Positions 1 to 10,472 of a stretch of 64,000 nt of DNA are shown piece after piece. Made by a program: the position numbers and the translations under genes. Position 1 is the first letter of the stretch; each line of letters starts with the position of its first letter. The notes under the pieces are model-generated. The model did not search any database and was not told the origin of the DNA. It saw nothing but the letters and a program-made list of their open reading frames with translations. Source of the stretch: Ypsolopha sequella (Eukaryota; Arthropoda; Insecta; Lepidoptera; Ypsolophidae); NCBI GenBank assembly GCA_934047225.1, contig OW203986.1, positions 26,353,221 through 26,417,220 of the forward strand. The letters run 5' to 3'.

Positions 1-247
1 TGACCTGCGTAAAGTTAAACCTTATGTGTTTTAAATTAAGGTACCTTTTCTGTTGCTACTTTTAAATCCATAATTTCCCTACCTTTCTGACTTAGTCGAT
101 GGAGGATTTATCTCAGGATCCGGTCGCCTTTATTGCTCAGGAACAGCAAAACGGGGAAACATCGCGTAACCCTGTTTGCCTTCGAAGAAGCTATACTAAT
201 TATAGCGAAACTAGTTAGACGGTATCTGACTATGTAAAAAGTTTTAA

Positions 248-484
248 GATGAAGTTGCGGAAGTCGAAAACTGGCGACAGTACTCATACATACGAACAAC
301 TTTCGGTGAAAAAAATTAGAGAAATCGAGAAAAAAAATCAATTGTTTCATACATTTTGGTCGGGTAGCTGTGTAACATTTCTGGAACAGCAGATTTTGTT
401 TCGCGATTTGATGTTTGGTGCTATAGTAAAAGTTGTTCGTATGGACGAGTACTATCGCCAGTTTCTGGCTTCCGCAACTTTATC
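248..484. mobile_element. TTAA-flanked inverted-repeat element (family 1, complete copy)
   Basis: A non-autonomous element with inverted arms of about 60 bases. The left arm begins GATGAAGTTGCGGAAG and the right arm ends CTTCCGCAACTTTATC. Both ends abut TTAA (244-247 and 485-488), the target duplication typical of piggyBac-type elements. There is no coding capacity: the open frames across it run through the arms in both directions. A second copy, truncated on the right, lies at 37757-37965 next to a mariner. Confidence 0.7.
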
Positions 485-488
485 TTAA

Positions 489-1293
489 CACTCAGTAATA
501 TTGTAAGTAGCCGTTTACAATCAAATATGTTGGTTTTTTTTTGAGACCGATGCAGATGTCGTTTAGAGAGTAAGGAAAAATGCAGTGTGCCAACATTATG
601 AGCGAAAAGAAATCTTGAAGAGAAAACAATAATTATACCTAGTTTATGACAGTGATATAAATGATATTTTCAGTAGTACAAGTAAACTAGTCACCATGAC
701 AGGAAAACTTAATCTCTCTACAGCTATAGTGCATGTGGTATTACATTAGCTGTCTTGTAATACTGTACCTACCGACGATAATTTATGTAGTTTTCTAATT
801 GAATGATAACATTTGTGTCTGTTTATTCTATGATTATCTAGTTAGAAACGATACTAATGAGCGAATTGCGTGCGCAAAACCTTGGGAGCGTCTTAAACTT
901 ACTGATACTTTACCAGCAAAGAGTATTAATAGATTCTAGTGCATTAATCGATTGTTTTTGTTCATTCAATGCATTACAATAACCCTAAGTCACTGCAACC
1001 ATGAAGGTCTGTTTATAAAATGACGCAGTAAATTGTGTTACGTTTTAGCACTTTGTCGATTAAACCACGTGTACATCTACTTTACTACTAACTAAGAGAT
1101 GATGCAACTTATTGTAAGTAAACTTACGGAAATACATTGAAATAGAGATATACTTATTCGACGTCGTACCGTTGCCACATAAATTATTACGGTCTATGTA
1201 AATATTACGCAACGTATACAAAGAATACTCTTTTATTTCATTTCTTGTCTTACTAAGAGAAGCGCGGAACGGCTTTAGTTTTGTTTACGTTGA
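489..1293. other. Intergenic, nothing recognised
   Basis: AT-rich sequence with no long open frame, RNA gene or clear repeat. On the minus strand an AATAAA motif near 1236 lies about 55 bases past the stop of the candidate frame at 1294. Confidence 0.5.
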
Positions 1294-1548
1294 CTAATTG
1301 TTCAACTCTCTCATACTGATCATTACCGGAAACTGAACGAAATTTATCAAGCCTGTCAGGTTCAGATCATTCACTTCCGGTGCTTCCAATGTCGTATCAG
1401 TTAAACATTCGAAGTACGTATTCGAGTTTATCGTGTTACTTAAAATAGCCTTTATCTCGTCCGCACTGAGGTCAGTGGGCGCTGCGTGGCCGCACACATG
1501 ATCATTAATAATTACTCTGATTAAACCCTTTTCTATCTGCGTAGTAGT
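1294..1548 (-). CDS. Unassigned coding-like frame, possible terminal exon
   Basis: The minus strand is open for about 84 codons and ends in TAG. It has a protein-like composition: Asp/Glu/Thr/Leu-rich, several CG-containing codons, and a segment reading CGHAAPTDLSADEIKAIL. A CAG that could serve as a 3' splice site sits at 1538-1540, although the tract before it is only weakly pyrimidine-rich. An AATAAA lies shortly downstream of the stop. I recognise no family, and no start codon fits, since an ATG is absent from the expected place. It could be a last exon, a relic, or a chance frame. Confidence 0.25.
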   Translation of the reverse strand, partial: TTTQIEKGLIRVIINDHVCGHAAPTDLSADEIKAILSNTINSNTYFECLTDTTLEAPEVNDLNLTGLINFVQFPVMISMRELNN

Positions 1549-2079
1549 TTTTTACATCGTAATCTGTAGTATTATCATATTTCTCTTCTCTTTCCTTGAA
1601 TGGCGCAGAAATTGTATTGTCATCTCACGTTCCATTCAGATACTCTGTAAGGTGCGACGCAATAACCAAAACATAATAATATTTAGATTTTATGGCTCGG
1701 TCGTCGTCTTTCTTGATGGCTTTACAAATTAAATGTACCATCCATCTTCGGAAGATGAAGAAAATGCACTTGCTCTTTTATTGTTGTCGTAAGGTTTTTT
1801 ATTATTATCATGGCGATATTCAATGTGCGTCTTTGTGGGAGTGGGTGCGGAGAAAACGTAATAAATATCGCAGTGGACACGCGGCTTATGCTCCTAGATG
1901 ATTTACCGCTGGGCGGCTCCAAGGCAGGATTATTTAGATGAGACGCTGCGGTAAAATACGGAGCGCAAGATGCAACTGGTTTCAGATCAGACATTCCATT
2001 GCGTGCTTAACACTCGCTGTGAAGCAGGCCTTGCAAGCTTGCAACATTTTTGCATTGGCTTTTTTTTTCTCATTCTTAA
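1549..2079. other. Intergenic, nothing recognised
   Basis: Overlapping short open frames on both strands have no recognisable content. A TTAA at 2076-2079 marks the left end of the next element. Confidence 0.4.
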
Positions 2080-2563
2080 GGCGAATGGATACGCCAACTG
2101 CAATTTGGACCTGTCTTTGAAGGCCTACTCCTCCCACACGGGTGGTTCAAAAACTTTCATAAAAATATATGATAGGCATTTTAGAATTAAACATAAATTT
2201 CAAGTTTCATAAACTGTTTTTCTATTGTAAGTTTTGACAAAAAAAATCGAAAGTCATCGAAAGTTTCACATGATTAACACAAGAATTTCTTTTACTCCTT
2301 CCAAACGCCTAAAGCGATTTTAATTATTATTTCACGAAATTATAGGAAATTTTTAGATCTAAAAAATTGAAGTTCAAAATTTTTTTCCGTTCATGGCGTC
2401 CATGTGAAAAGTATTATTTTCTCCTATTTTGCGCTAGCCGGAGACGCAGTGGTTGTCGTAACAGCCACTTTTCAAGGCACGCTGAAGTGAACATTATTTC
2501 AATGTCATTTCCGTTGATATTTGTATCGACACACATCGAGTTGCTTATTTAGCGTGGTCATAC
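2080..2563 (+). mobile_element. GGCG-ended TTAA element, copy A (right end lost)
   Basis: This stretch matches 7222-7703 nearly base for base and in the same orientation, including GTGAAAAGTATTATTTTCTC and the flanking blocks. Copy A has the left TTAA-GGCG end, but homology stops at TGGTCATAC, just before the CGCC-TTAA end that copy B retains. The right half also matches the elements at 20434 (same orientation) and 15938 (inverted). It has no coding capacity and is a non-autonomous DNA element. Confidence 0.75.
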
Positions 2564-3377
2564 TTTGAGACAACCAAGACTTTGAGTGTTCTTGAAAATA
2601 TTATATAGCAGATTATAGCAGTACCTAAGTGATAATTGGAAGTATATCAAATTTGCTTGGTTACTCTAAAGAAGATTTACGTGTACAACTAAGTCATCTA
2701 GATATGTATGAAATGCCCACTTGTTGCATTCTTGCATTAGACTGACAGTTCAATGAACGATAGCATACAATAAATACTATTGTAGAGATAAACTAGACAC
2801 ATATCGTCATACATCGATGTGTTTGTGGAATTTATTTTCAATATAGTAGGTATTAGGAACTTAAATATACCAATAGAATATATTCAAAATTATGCGGTAA
2901 ACTACAAAGTTGCTAATAGTCATTATCGAGATCTCTATTATTCTAAATATAAAATGTAGATTATTTTAAACGAATATCAGCCCATGTCTGTTTACTACTG
3001 AGTATTTTATATGTATTTATAATTTCTGTCTACTCTTCTTTTAAAATAATAAATTACACTTGATTGAACTAATTTCATCTAGATTTTCGATTTATAAACA
3101 AAGTGGTGATTAAAGCTATTTTTTTTATTTGTATCCCATTGAATTGATGTCCATAAATACTCTACCACTATCTGGCACTGGCACTATCGGCGGCTGCCAG
3201 TGCCGACAGTCGCCTTGATAATGCCGAAATTGTATCAGTGAAACGGTTGGCATACAGTCAACAACAATCAAACGTGAGTGTCCAAGCCGTAGGTAATAAT
3301 AATTTAGAATGCCTAATTACTTACTCGTATATTGTATTAAGATAAACTTACACATTATATTTTTACGTCTGGCTGTC
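2564..3377. other. Intergenic, nothing recognised
   Basis: AT-rich sequence without long frames. A short GC-rich patch with repeated GGCACTGGCAC-like words at 3170-3220 has no recognised function. Confidence 0.45.
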
Positions 3378-3445
3378 AATTATAGATATATTATATATAC
3401 ATATATATATATATAGATATATTATATATACATATATATATATCT
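3378..3445. repeat. AT-rich tandem duplication
   Basis: About two copies of a roughly 33-base unit (TATAGATATATTATATATAC followed by an AT run) lie in tandem. It is a simple low-complexity repeat. Confidence 0.8.
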
Positions 3446-3519
3446 ATGTTAGGAATAAATATAATCAATTAATATACTATATGTGAAAATATCAATAGTG
3501 ATGTGATGAAATGATAAGA

Positions 3520-3905
3520 CTACCAACCTAAAGAAACTTCATGATGTGATCTTAATTTCTTTTTAAATATCGCCAGTGACGGCGATATACGTACCTTCAT
3601 GGGTAAGTCATTCCCCATAAACGAACGGTCTTGACCGAAAAAGACTTCTCATAAGCAGCAGAATCGTGCTTGGGAATACAAAGAAGGCGATTTTCCCTAC
3701 AGCGTAGGGAATTGACGAGATTGAATTTAATACAAAGATATTCAGGTGCGGAGGGATCGTTTAAAACGTATAGAAGATATGAGTATTCCGACCAAGGTGA
3801 ATTTGGAGCCACTCTAAACGAGCACGAAATTCTGAGACGTGATCATCCGAAGATAATGCGAATGCACAAGTTTTGGAGACGTTCGATTTTGCTTAGTAGC
3901 TCCCT
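3520..3905 (-). pseudogene. LINE reverse transcriptase C-terminal relic
   Basis: Minus-strand translation gives, in order, SKIERLQNLCIRIIFG (about 3901-3855), a middle block ending LLYVLNDPSAPEYLC, then ENRLLCIPKHDS, the signature FSVKTVRLWG, and RISPSLAIFKKKLRSH before a TAG at 3520-3522. This order is what the C-terminal tail of Jockey/CR1-like non-LTR retrotransposon ORF2 proteins looks like: IQRLQNRCIRFIFG-like, a hydrophobic block, SF...VRLWN.LP, then a basic helix. The parts sit in different frames, so at least two frameshifts are present. No polymerase core is visible; the copy is truncated at its 5' side, as usual for LINEs. Confidence 0.62.
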
Positions 3906-4490
3906 AAGTTATTTCTAAATAACTTACATCCGCGTAATCAAGAATTGGGAACAGTAGAGACTATGCCAGCATAATTAATTAAAAAATACGCAAAGGAAGG
4001 AGTATTTATGAATATTATTATTTAATGTTCGTAAACAATATACATTATAGAATTTCCTAGATGTTTTTATTAAACTTAAAACGTTGCCCAACTTTTACCT
4101 TTGTCTTGAAAACAGATTCTAACTCGAAGTGTGGACACAAATACATCGCAATACAATTCTTAACCAAACACTGCCAATAAGTGTAAATATTTTCAAATGG
4201 TCTCAGTGTTACCTTATGTCCAAAGGCTCGTATGGATAAGCCCTTCAGAGATTCTGCGTAGTTTATAGATTAACCGGCCCATTCCGGATGGTCCATATGG
4301 CCATGTGGCAGACTACGCAGTTCTGAGCCAGCTGAGAAACATGGATTTTTTCAAACATGTTATGCTTGTCTTATGTAATACATATTCCAATCACTGGACA
4401 CTCTTTCTCATTGTCTGTTCTCCAAAACTGTCGTACAAAATGACCGCTTTTATGACGTGGGATGACGATACACACTGTTGTGGTGCAGCT
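3906..4490. other. Intergenic, nothing recognised
   Basis: No convincing frame or repeat beyond short imperfect dyads such as GTCCATATGGCC. Confidence 0.4.
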
Positions 4491-4619
4491 AGTCTAGCAT
4501 AGCAAACCTTATCGAGCTCGATAGCGCGTGATACAGTGCTCTCTCTCTCACTCTGTTGATTTAGGGGATAGACAGGTTTTATCGAGCGGTTAAAACACGA
4601 TATGTTCTGCTATGCTAGA
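4491..4619. repeat. Snapback element
   Basis: Ends GTCTAGCATAGCA and TGCTATGCTAGAC are inverted copies about 129 bases apart. Imperfect pairing continues inward (TTATCGAGCTCGATAGCGCG against ATCGAGCGGTTAAAACACG). A CT microsatellite lies near the centre. Probably a short non-autonomous DNA element; no target duplication is obvious. Confidence 0.5.
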
Positions 4620-4902
4620 CCCCCCAGACTCGGTAAGAGAAGGCCTTTGTCTACACAAAAAAACGACCTAGGATATTAAGTCAAGTAAGGAAGCCATTTG
4701 GTTTGAAGCATGTAAAACTCTCCTTACTTCACAGTTGAATTTCAAGGCTCTCAACCTCAACTGACAAGGTAATTTGTATAATAATTTCAATCCTATTTAG
4801 GGTGGAAAACACGGAAAACCGGAAAAGAAAGCAAAGAAGGAACCAACAAGATCGTCTTTCTTAGTGCAGAATATTTTTTGACCTTGTAGAGGTCGTCCCT
4901 GT

Positions 4903-5121
4903 CTATTCGCTCGCGTTCGGCAATAAAACGTTTCTCAATGAATTAAACTGATTAAAAAGTCCCATTGGCTTCATGCCAGTCCGCATCCGCATAAACATTG
5001 CAAAATGTAAAAACGCCGCTGTTACGTAACTCTTGCCCGAAAATCTCGAGATCACATGAAGTCTTCCAGCAAATTCTTGGCGGTTTTCAAGTTGATCGGT
5101 GACGGCGATCATTATTTTCAC
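4903..5121 (-). CDS. Unassigned 72-residue open frame
   Basis: An ATG-to-TAG frame on the minus strand with balanced codon use (GCC, GTC, ACC, GCG and CGG appear, unlike the AT-rich surroundings). It has no recognised domain, signal peptide or clear membrane segment. It starts about 55 bases from the start of the candidate exon on the other strand, so the two are divergent. Either may be chance. No LINE or transposase motif was seen. Confidence 0.22.
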   Translation of the reverse strand: MKIMIAVTDQLENRQEFAGRLHVISRFSGKSYVTAAFLHFAMFMRMRTGMKPMGLFNQFNSLRNVLLPNASE

Positions 5122-5176
5122 TTTTTCTCTTCACGACATCGTTAAATATTATTAACTATCTTCCAAACTGTTCTAG

Positions 5177-5467
5177 TTCAATAAAGTGCTGGTAAAACCT
5201 GATGATGACAAACTGGGAGTCGATCCAAACCACATGCAACCGCAAAAAGAGTTAATAGAGAATGCAGGGCAGATGTTAAATACTAACTTTAGAATATTTT
5301 TCAAATTAACTAGCATTGTCACAAAGAAAGTTCTGGAACCGGCGGCTTCCATTTCTGGAAGTGCAGTAATACAATTCGCTCGCTACGCCTACGGGTCTGA
5401 AATGACTCACATTCTTATTTTTGGAGCCGTGTTGAATCAACTGAATATTCTACTGAGATGGAACTAG
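5177..5467 (+). CDS. Candidate exon, unassigned protein
   Basis: Ninety-six codons are open from directly after a pyrimidine-rich 3' splice site (CTTCCAAACTGTTCTAG, AG at 5175-5176) to a TAG. The same TAG-before-TTC closes the frame just upstream, so the open frame starts exactly where an exon would. The translation begins FNKVLVKPDDDKLGVDPNHM and ends with a hydrophobic stretch (GAVLNQLNILLRWN). AATAAA occurs about 245 bases downstream. I recognise no family. It could be a terminal exon of a host gene whose other exons lie outside the window, or a relic. Confidence 0.3.
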   Translation, partial: FNKVLVKPDDDKLGVDPNHMQPQKELIENAGQMLNTNFRIFFKLTSIVTKKVLEPAASISGSAVIQFARYAYGSEMTHILIFGAVLNQLNILLRWN

Positions 5468-5759
5468 CCAAAGATATGCATCATTTTAATAATGGAAAGT
5501 TCCAATTTATATGTAGTTCATTTATTCCTATTGCCTCTAGTCAAAACGTTATTCTCGACAATATTTTTAAAAAAGTTTCTGCTTGGTGATTCAATCTTGG
5601 TAGAACAATATTGAGAGTTAGTTGTTATTGGATAGTATTGTTTGTATTTCGTTCTGCTTTATCCTAGAGATTTATTAAATTTAAGGGGAAGTTGCCATAC
5701 GTTCAAACTACAAAAATAAATTATATTTATTTATTATATATCATAATGTATTTATTATA

Positions 5760-6021
5760 CAAGGTGACTTTTTTATCATCGTCCAAATTCATACTGGAGG
5801 CTTGATAAGTGATCAGTATCTTGGATCAATAACAATTCTTGTGAAATTTGTAAAATGAAATTTCGGCTTCCCATAGAAATTCACTTCCAGTTCCGAGTGA
5901 ATCACTATGGGGAGCCGAAATTAAATTTTACGAATTTTACAAAAATTGTTATTGATCCATGATACTGATCACTTATCAAGCCACCAGTATGAATTTGGAC
6001 GATGATTAAAAAGTCACCTTG
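5760..6021. mobile_element. 262-bp near-perfect palindromic element, copy 1
   Basis: CAAGGTGACTTTTT at the left end is the inverse of AAAAAGTCACCTTG at the right, and pairing runs almost to the centre, where GTTCCGAGTGAATCACTATG mirrors the left half. It is flanked by TA on both sides, as for Tc1/mariner-type insertions. Other copies are at 31701-31962, 49571-49834 and 57081-57342, all 262-264 bases long. There is no coding capacity. Confidence 0.85.
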
Positions 6022-6039
6022 TATATTATATAATAATAC

Positions 6040-6200
6040 ATTATATTTATTACACTTGCACATAAAAAGTATTAAACTAGAAAAAAATAAATCAAACTAC
6101 TTAATTATGAAACATTGTGTGCAAGGCGGCACTTATTGCTAATAGCAATATCTTCCAGTCAACCTTAAGGTGGAAGAAAGACATATTAATGAAATTATGC
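6040..6200. repeat. LINE-like UTR fragment
   Basis: AAGGCGGCACTTATTGCTAA followed by ATCTTCCAGTCAACCTTAAG and GTGGAAGA matches, with divergence, the block at about 27805-27860. This block is familiar as part of a very common lepidopteran dispersed repeat; that naming is from memory. Confidence 0.45.
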
Positions 6201-6689
6201 GAGGGCTATGTGACTTTATATAAAATAACTATTCTTAGACTTGGTATTGACTAGGCATAGGAAGGTAGTAACCAAAGAATAACCATTGTAATATTTGTAT
6301 GGGTCTACCGCGATATAAATTATTACCTTTTTTAGGAAAATGGCACCCTTTTCGATGCAGTTGCATTCCTCCTGGTCTACGGGAAAATGAAATAAAATGT
6401 ACTAATAAAATACCTACTTCTTCGTATATTAATTTAGTATCACTCAGTTTTAGAAAGTTCGATCGATTTTTGTTTCCCAATTATATATTATAATGTTTCC
6501 AAATAATATAGGTGTATAGGTAATAGTTTTATATAATAAATAAATAATAATATGGGGAAATACAAAGGGAAATAATAAAGGTTGGGTTTACTTAACTTAA
6601 ATTTAAAAAAATACACTTGAATAAAATAAAATATAGGAATAAAGAATAAATAATATTATAAATATATGCAATACATATAATAAATATAT
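6201..6689. other. AT-rich intergenic, nothing recognised
   Basis: Short overlapping frames on both strands cover 6235-6493 without recognisable domains. The rest is A/T-rich. Confidence 0.4.
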
Positions 6690-6785
6690 GCCTAACTCCG
6701 CCCATTCGATTAGTCTTACTAAGAAGAAGGGCAAGAAACTTAGCAAGATCTTGTATTTTTTTAATGTAAAAAGTAAGCCTATACT
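6690..6785 (+). repeat. Fragment of a dispersed LINE-like repeat
   Basis: CTCCGCCCATTCGATTAGTC followed by TTGCTAAGAAGAA-like and GGCAAGAAACTTAGCAAGAT matches the longer copies at 31271-31690 (same strand) and 50220-50641 (opposite strand). Only about 90 bases remain here. Confidence 0.7.
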
Positions 6786-7221
6786 TTAATTAAATTAAGA
6801 GATAAAAAATACAAGACAGGAGAAAATTATGTCATGAAGGCAAAAAGAAATATAGGTATAATAAAATTTTGGTTTTTAGGGTTCCATACTACAAAATGAA
6901 AAAACGGTTTATAAACTTATCACTTTTGTCCGTCTGTCAAGACTCAGGACTCAAGACCCTTCTTCCCGTGAGAGATGTCAAGTTGAAACTGATAGGACAG
7001 TTACTATACTCTTTGACTGATACATCCTACGGCAATGGTGCTATTAAAAATCAGGCTTTAAACTCAAAGCGAAAAAAAGTTATTGCCCTTACATAATCAA
7101 TTTTGTACTAATTGGCTCTACATGAAAACCTCTAGGGCACTTTCAGTTGACTTAGAAACTTGAAATTCCGTTCCCATAGATTAATACGTACAGGAAAAAT
7201 CTGAAAATTACTTATACTTAA

Positions 7222-7707
7222 GGCGAATGGATACGCCAACTGCAATTTGGACCTGTCTTTGAAGGCCTACTCCTCCCGCACGGGTGGTCCAAAAACTTTC
7301 ATAAAAATATATGATAGGCATTATAGAGTCAAAAATAAATTTTAAGTTTCATAAACTGTTTTTCTATTGTAAGTTTTGACAAAAAAAATCGAAAGACATC
7401 GAAAGTTTCACTAGATTAACACAAGAATTCTCTTACTCCTTCCAAACGCCTAAAGCGATTTTAATTATTATTTCACCAAATTATAGGAAATTTTTAGATC
7501 TAAAAAATTTAAGTTCAAAATTTTTTTCCGTTTATGGCGTCCATGTGAAAAGTATTATTTTCTCTTATTTTGCGCTAGCCGGAGACGCAGTGGTTGTCGT
7601 AACAGCCACTTTTCAAGGCACGCTGAAATGAACATTATTTCAATGTCGTTTCCGTTGATATTTGTACTGACACACATCGAGTTGCTTATTTAGCGTGGTC
7701 ATACGCC
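7222..7707 (+). mobile_element. GGCG-ended TTAA element, copy B (complete)
   Basis: Left end TTAA-GGCGAATGG (TTAA 7218-7221) and right end ATACGCC-TTAA (7708-7711) give both target duplications and a short GGCG/CGCC terminal inverted repeat. It is nearly identical to 2080-2563. It is non-coding. TTAA duplication suggests mobilisation by a piggyBac-type transposase, though the ends lack the usual CCC start. Confidence 0.78.
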
Positions 7708-7791
7708 TTAATTATACAAGAACTTATCAGAAACGAACTTAATTAGACCCTTTAGTTTAATGGATTAATGGATTTTATGTGTTGAGTTAAG

Positions 7792-7983
7792 TTGGTGGCG
7801 CATAACTGCACGTGGAATAAATTTGTGTTACGGTGTGTGTATAAACCAAGAGGGAGAGGACGACCACCATCAACCTGGCGGTCCAATATCGAGAGGGAAA
7901 TTAAAGACCAGAACCTGTCCACAATAACAACCCGGGATAGAATATCCTGGCGCCGACATACGAGGAGGCCCGACCCCAGCTGA
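7792..7983 (+). pseudogene. LINE ORF C-terminal tail
   Basis: The 63-codon frame contains RGRGRPPSTWRSNIEREIK followed by RDRISWRR. This matches the GRRGRPKTTWRR...ARDRVKWRR tail pattern at the C-terminus of insect non-LTR retrotransposon polyproteins. No upstream reverse transcriptase domain is present, so the copy is 5' truncated. Confidence 0.5.
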
Positions 7984-9121
7984 ACTGGGAAGAGGGCTAG
8001 AGAAAGAAGAAGGTGTGTACGGAACCTTCAGGGCACGAGTTCTATTTGCACTTGACCAGTTTTTTTGCTATCTTAAGCTCTATTCCTAAAATGAGGCACT
8101 TATAGTTTACGATAAAAGCCTGTTTGACGTGTCATTCACGTTTTCGTGGCGATAATTATTATTTATATTCGCGAAGGAGACAGGTGCCGTCCTGTCCTGT
8201 ACATTGACACCACGACCTTGCCGCCGACCACCGGCTGGTTTCAATGGCTGGCATTGGCGTGACGTAGGCATACTCTTTTTATGTATACCGCGCCTAAAAG
8301 TGGCAAGCAAAAATAACACCAATCGTTATCTCGAAACGAGCTGTGACACCGGAATAGACTTTGAGCATGCTAAGTGTATTCGTATCACTGTCTGTTATGA
8401 GAGAAATTGGGGTCATTTTCTGTAGATAATTCATTAGAATTATAACACAGAAAGCTGAGACACATTCGGTATATTTGTGGACTTAATTTGGTCGTGAGAG
8501 TGTACTCAACAAATTCTATTCGCAAAGCTGTCTCCTCATAAGTTCTCTTTGTCTTTGATGCAACGGGAACTGATGCATTAGCATTTTCCATCACGCAAAC
8601 TTTCGAGTGCTTGTTTTGTGTTCTCGTTCACTTTATTAGCAACCACCTCCTGTGAATAATTCAACATGCCCACTTACTCGTAGATTTAGCCTTTGAAACT
8701 ATTAATTAAGTATCCTTGAAACATCCTTCTAGAATTTCGTGTGAGAATTTAAATGAATCGAACAGGTTTAAAACTTGCTATGATGTTGTTTTAATTTAAA
8801 CAAGCGTGACAGTGCTGTCCCAATTGGCTATTGAAACCGTGACGTCATCGGTGTCTGCGCCATGTCTGCCACCGCTTCCTGAAATGTACCGCCTTCCTGC
8901 TGCCCTCGGCGGTCAACCTCATTATTATCTCTGAATGAACATTTTACGTAAACGCCTACTTTCCAATGTAAGCCAACGTGGCACCGATTTACTGAATTCT
9001 TTGCGGGTTCGTTGCTCCTGGACGAAGCATTAGGTGCTTCAGAATATGTGTCATCTCAAAAAAAGGTAATGCAAACTTTGAATATATACATTTTAGTACA
9101 TCGGCGAGCTTATGTCTCTAA
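7984..9121. other. Intergenic with one CRE palindrome
   Basis: No gene or repeat recognised. A full TGACGTCA palindrome lies at 8840-8847 in a locally GC-richer stretch (8820-8930). Overlapping frames on both strands at 8107-8594 have no recognisable content. Confidence 0.4.
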
Positions 9122-9516
9122 TAGTAGTTTATGCTACAAGGGCGAAAAGGAATAAATTACGAGGACGATTTAAAACACGAGCGTAGCGAGTATTTTAAAC
9201 GTAACCGAGTAATTTATTGCTTTTACGCCCGTGTATCATACTACGTTTTTCAATGCATAGTGTGAGGAAATGAAAACAAATATAATCTTGTGACCTTTAA
9301 ATTATGATTGGCTCAAAAGGATTGTATCCAGAGCCGTTAAGCAGTGGAAAAAAAAAGTATAACATCTATGGTACACAGGAAAGGCTTCAGGTTAGCCAAC
9401 CATTGCAAATAAATAAATAAAAATAATAATAATAAAGCCCTAGGGCAAAATAATCGACTTTCTGTTCGGTTTTGATGCATAAAAAGTGGGCCTTTACGAG
9501 CACATGCATTGAAAAA
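9122..9516 (+). mobile_element. Hairpin-headed repeat family, copy 1
   Basis: About 395 bases, the reference copy of a six-member family. The first 120 bases form a hairpin: GTAGTTTATGCTACAAGGGC pairs with CGCCCGTGTATCATACTAC, enclosing an inner GAGCGTAGCGAG palindrome. A non-paired body follows with TAACATCTATGGTACACAGG, an (AATAAT)n stretch and CCCTAGGGCAAAATAATCG, ending GAGCACATGCATTGAAAAA. There is no open frame or pol III box that I can support. Confidence 0.8.
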
Positions 9517-10154
9517 GATTTTTTATAGCAGTTTCTTTTTCTTTGTCTATTTGCCTTTCTCGTTTATCATTGTTAAACTGTTTTACAGTGGTTTTTTCGG
9601 GCTACAATTTGTATTTTTATATTGAAAATATTTCTTGCACAAGTTAAAAATATTGAGATCAGGTGAGCGTAAGATGAGTTGCGAGCATGCATATTGACAT
9701 GAGAACGAAAAAACCATTTTAAGGATGGTCGTTACGACGCGACCAACTCAGTTGTGGGCGTGGCCAAATGTCATGCTGTTTCATTTCGCTATAAGGTGCA
9801 CGCTCCATGAAACCTGTGAAGACAATACAATCGTGCCGCTTTCGTCACCGGCGCAAAATTGAAAACTTGTTTCAGGAGAAACCACATTTTGCCAAGACTG
9901 TGGACGTTTTCAAACATTATTTTTGGTTATTATTAATGATGATTTTCGATTTTTGACACGTATTGATTTTTTGATTTTATCTAAAACAATAAAAGCACAT
10001 TGGGCTACACTTTCAGTAAAAACCGTTAAATTTACCTCAAATTTCACGGTTTTTAGTTCGACTTAAATATAGATCTAGCTAGATAGTGTTAATGGACTCA
10101 GCCTAAAATATTACAATAACACACCATAGATAACCCAAAATGTGGTGACATCGT
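9517..10154. other. Intergenic, nothing recognised
   Basis: A GC-richer patch (9715-9870, with GGGCGTGGCC) might be regulatory, but there is no TATA, gene or frame to attach it to. Confidence 0.35.
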
Positions 10155-10418
10155 TTGTATGGAGGTTTAAAAGAAATGTTTGCCGAGGCAAGTATAGACG
10201 ATTTTTATGGTATCATCAGAATGAGAATCTGCTCCATCAGAGCCCGACTGGAGAAAAGTAATAATAAAATTATGAATGTTTTATATAATAATGTATTGAA
10301 TGTAATAGATCGACATTGGACTGAAATATTAATGTGTGAAAATTGTAAAATGAAATCAATCAAAGTTAATAGTACATTACATCTGAGACCAGTAATTAAA
10401 GATATCCTGGACGAGTAA
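10155..10418 (+). pseudogene. LINE reverse transcriptase tail relic
   Basis: The frame reads GGLKEMFAEASIDDFYGIIR, then SIRARLEKSNNKIMNVLYN and DRHW. The order FFA-DDFYAIIR-R-ASL-RVRGS-N-ILN-HW is a known ending of several lepidopteran LINE polyproteins, recalled rather than searched. It ends in TAA at the boundary of a small hairpin. The true start is absent; the leading codon is internal. Confidence 0.45.
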
Positions 10419-10472
10419 GTTAAAAGGCCGAGCCCGTAGGGCGAGGACTTTTATATACGATTCCAGGATAGC
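10402..10472. repeat. Short hairpin after LINE tail
   Basis: ATATCCTGGA and TCCAGGATA are inverted, enclosing CCGAGCCCGTAGGGCGAGG, which has its own weak dyad. Its design resembles the hairpin head of the repeat at 9122, but the sequence differs. Confidence 0.4.
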
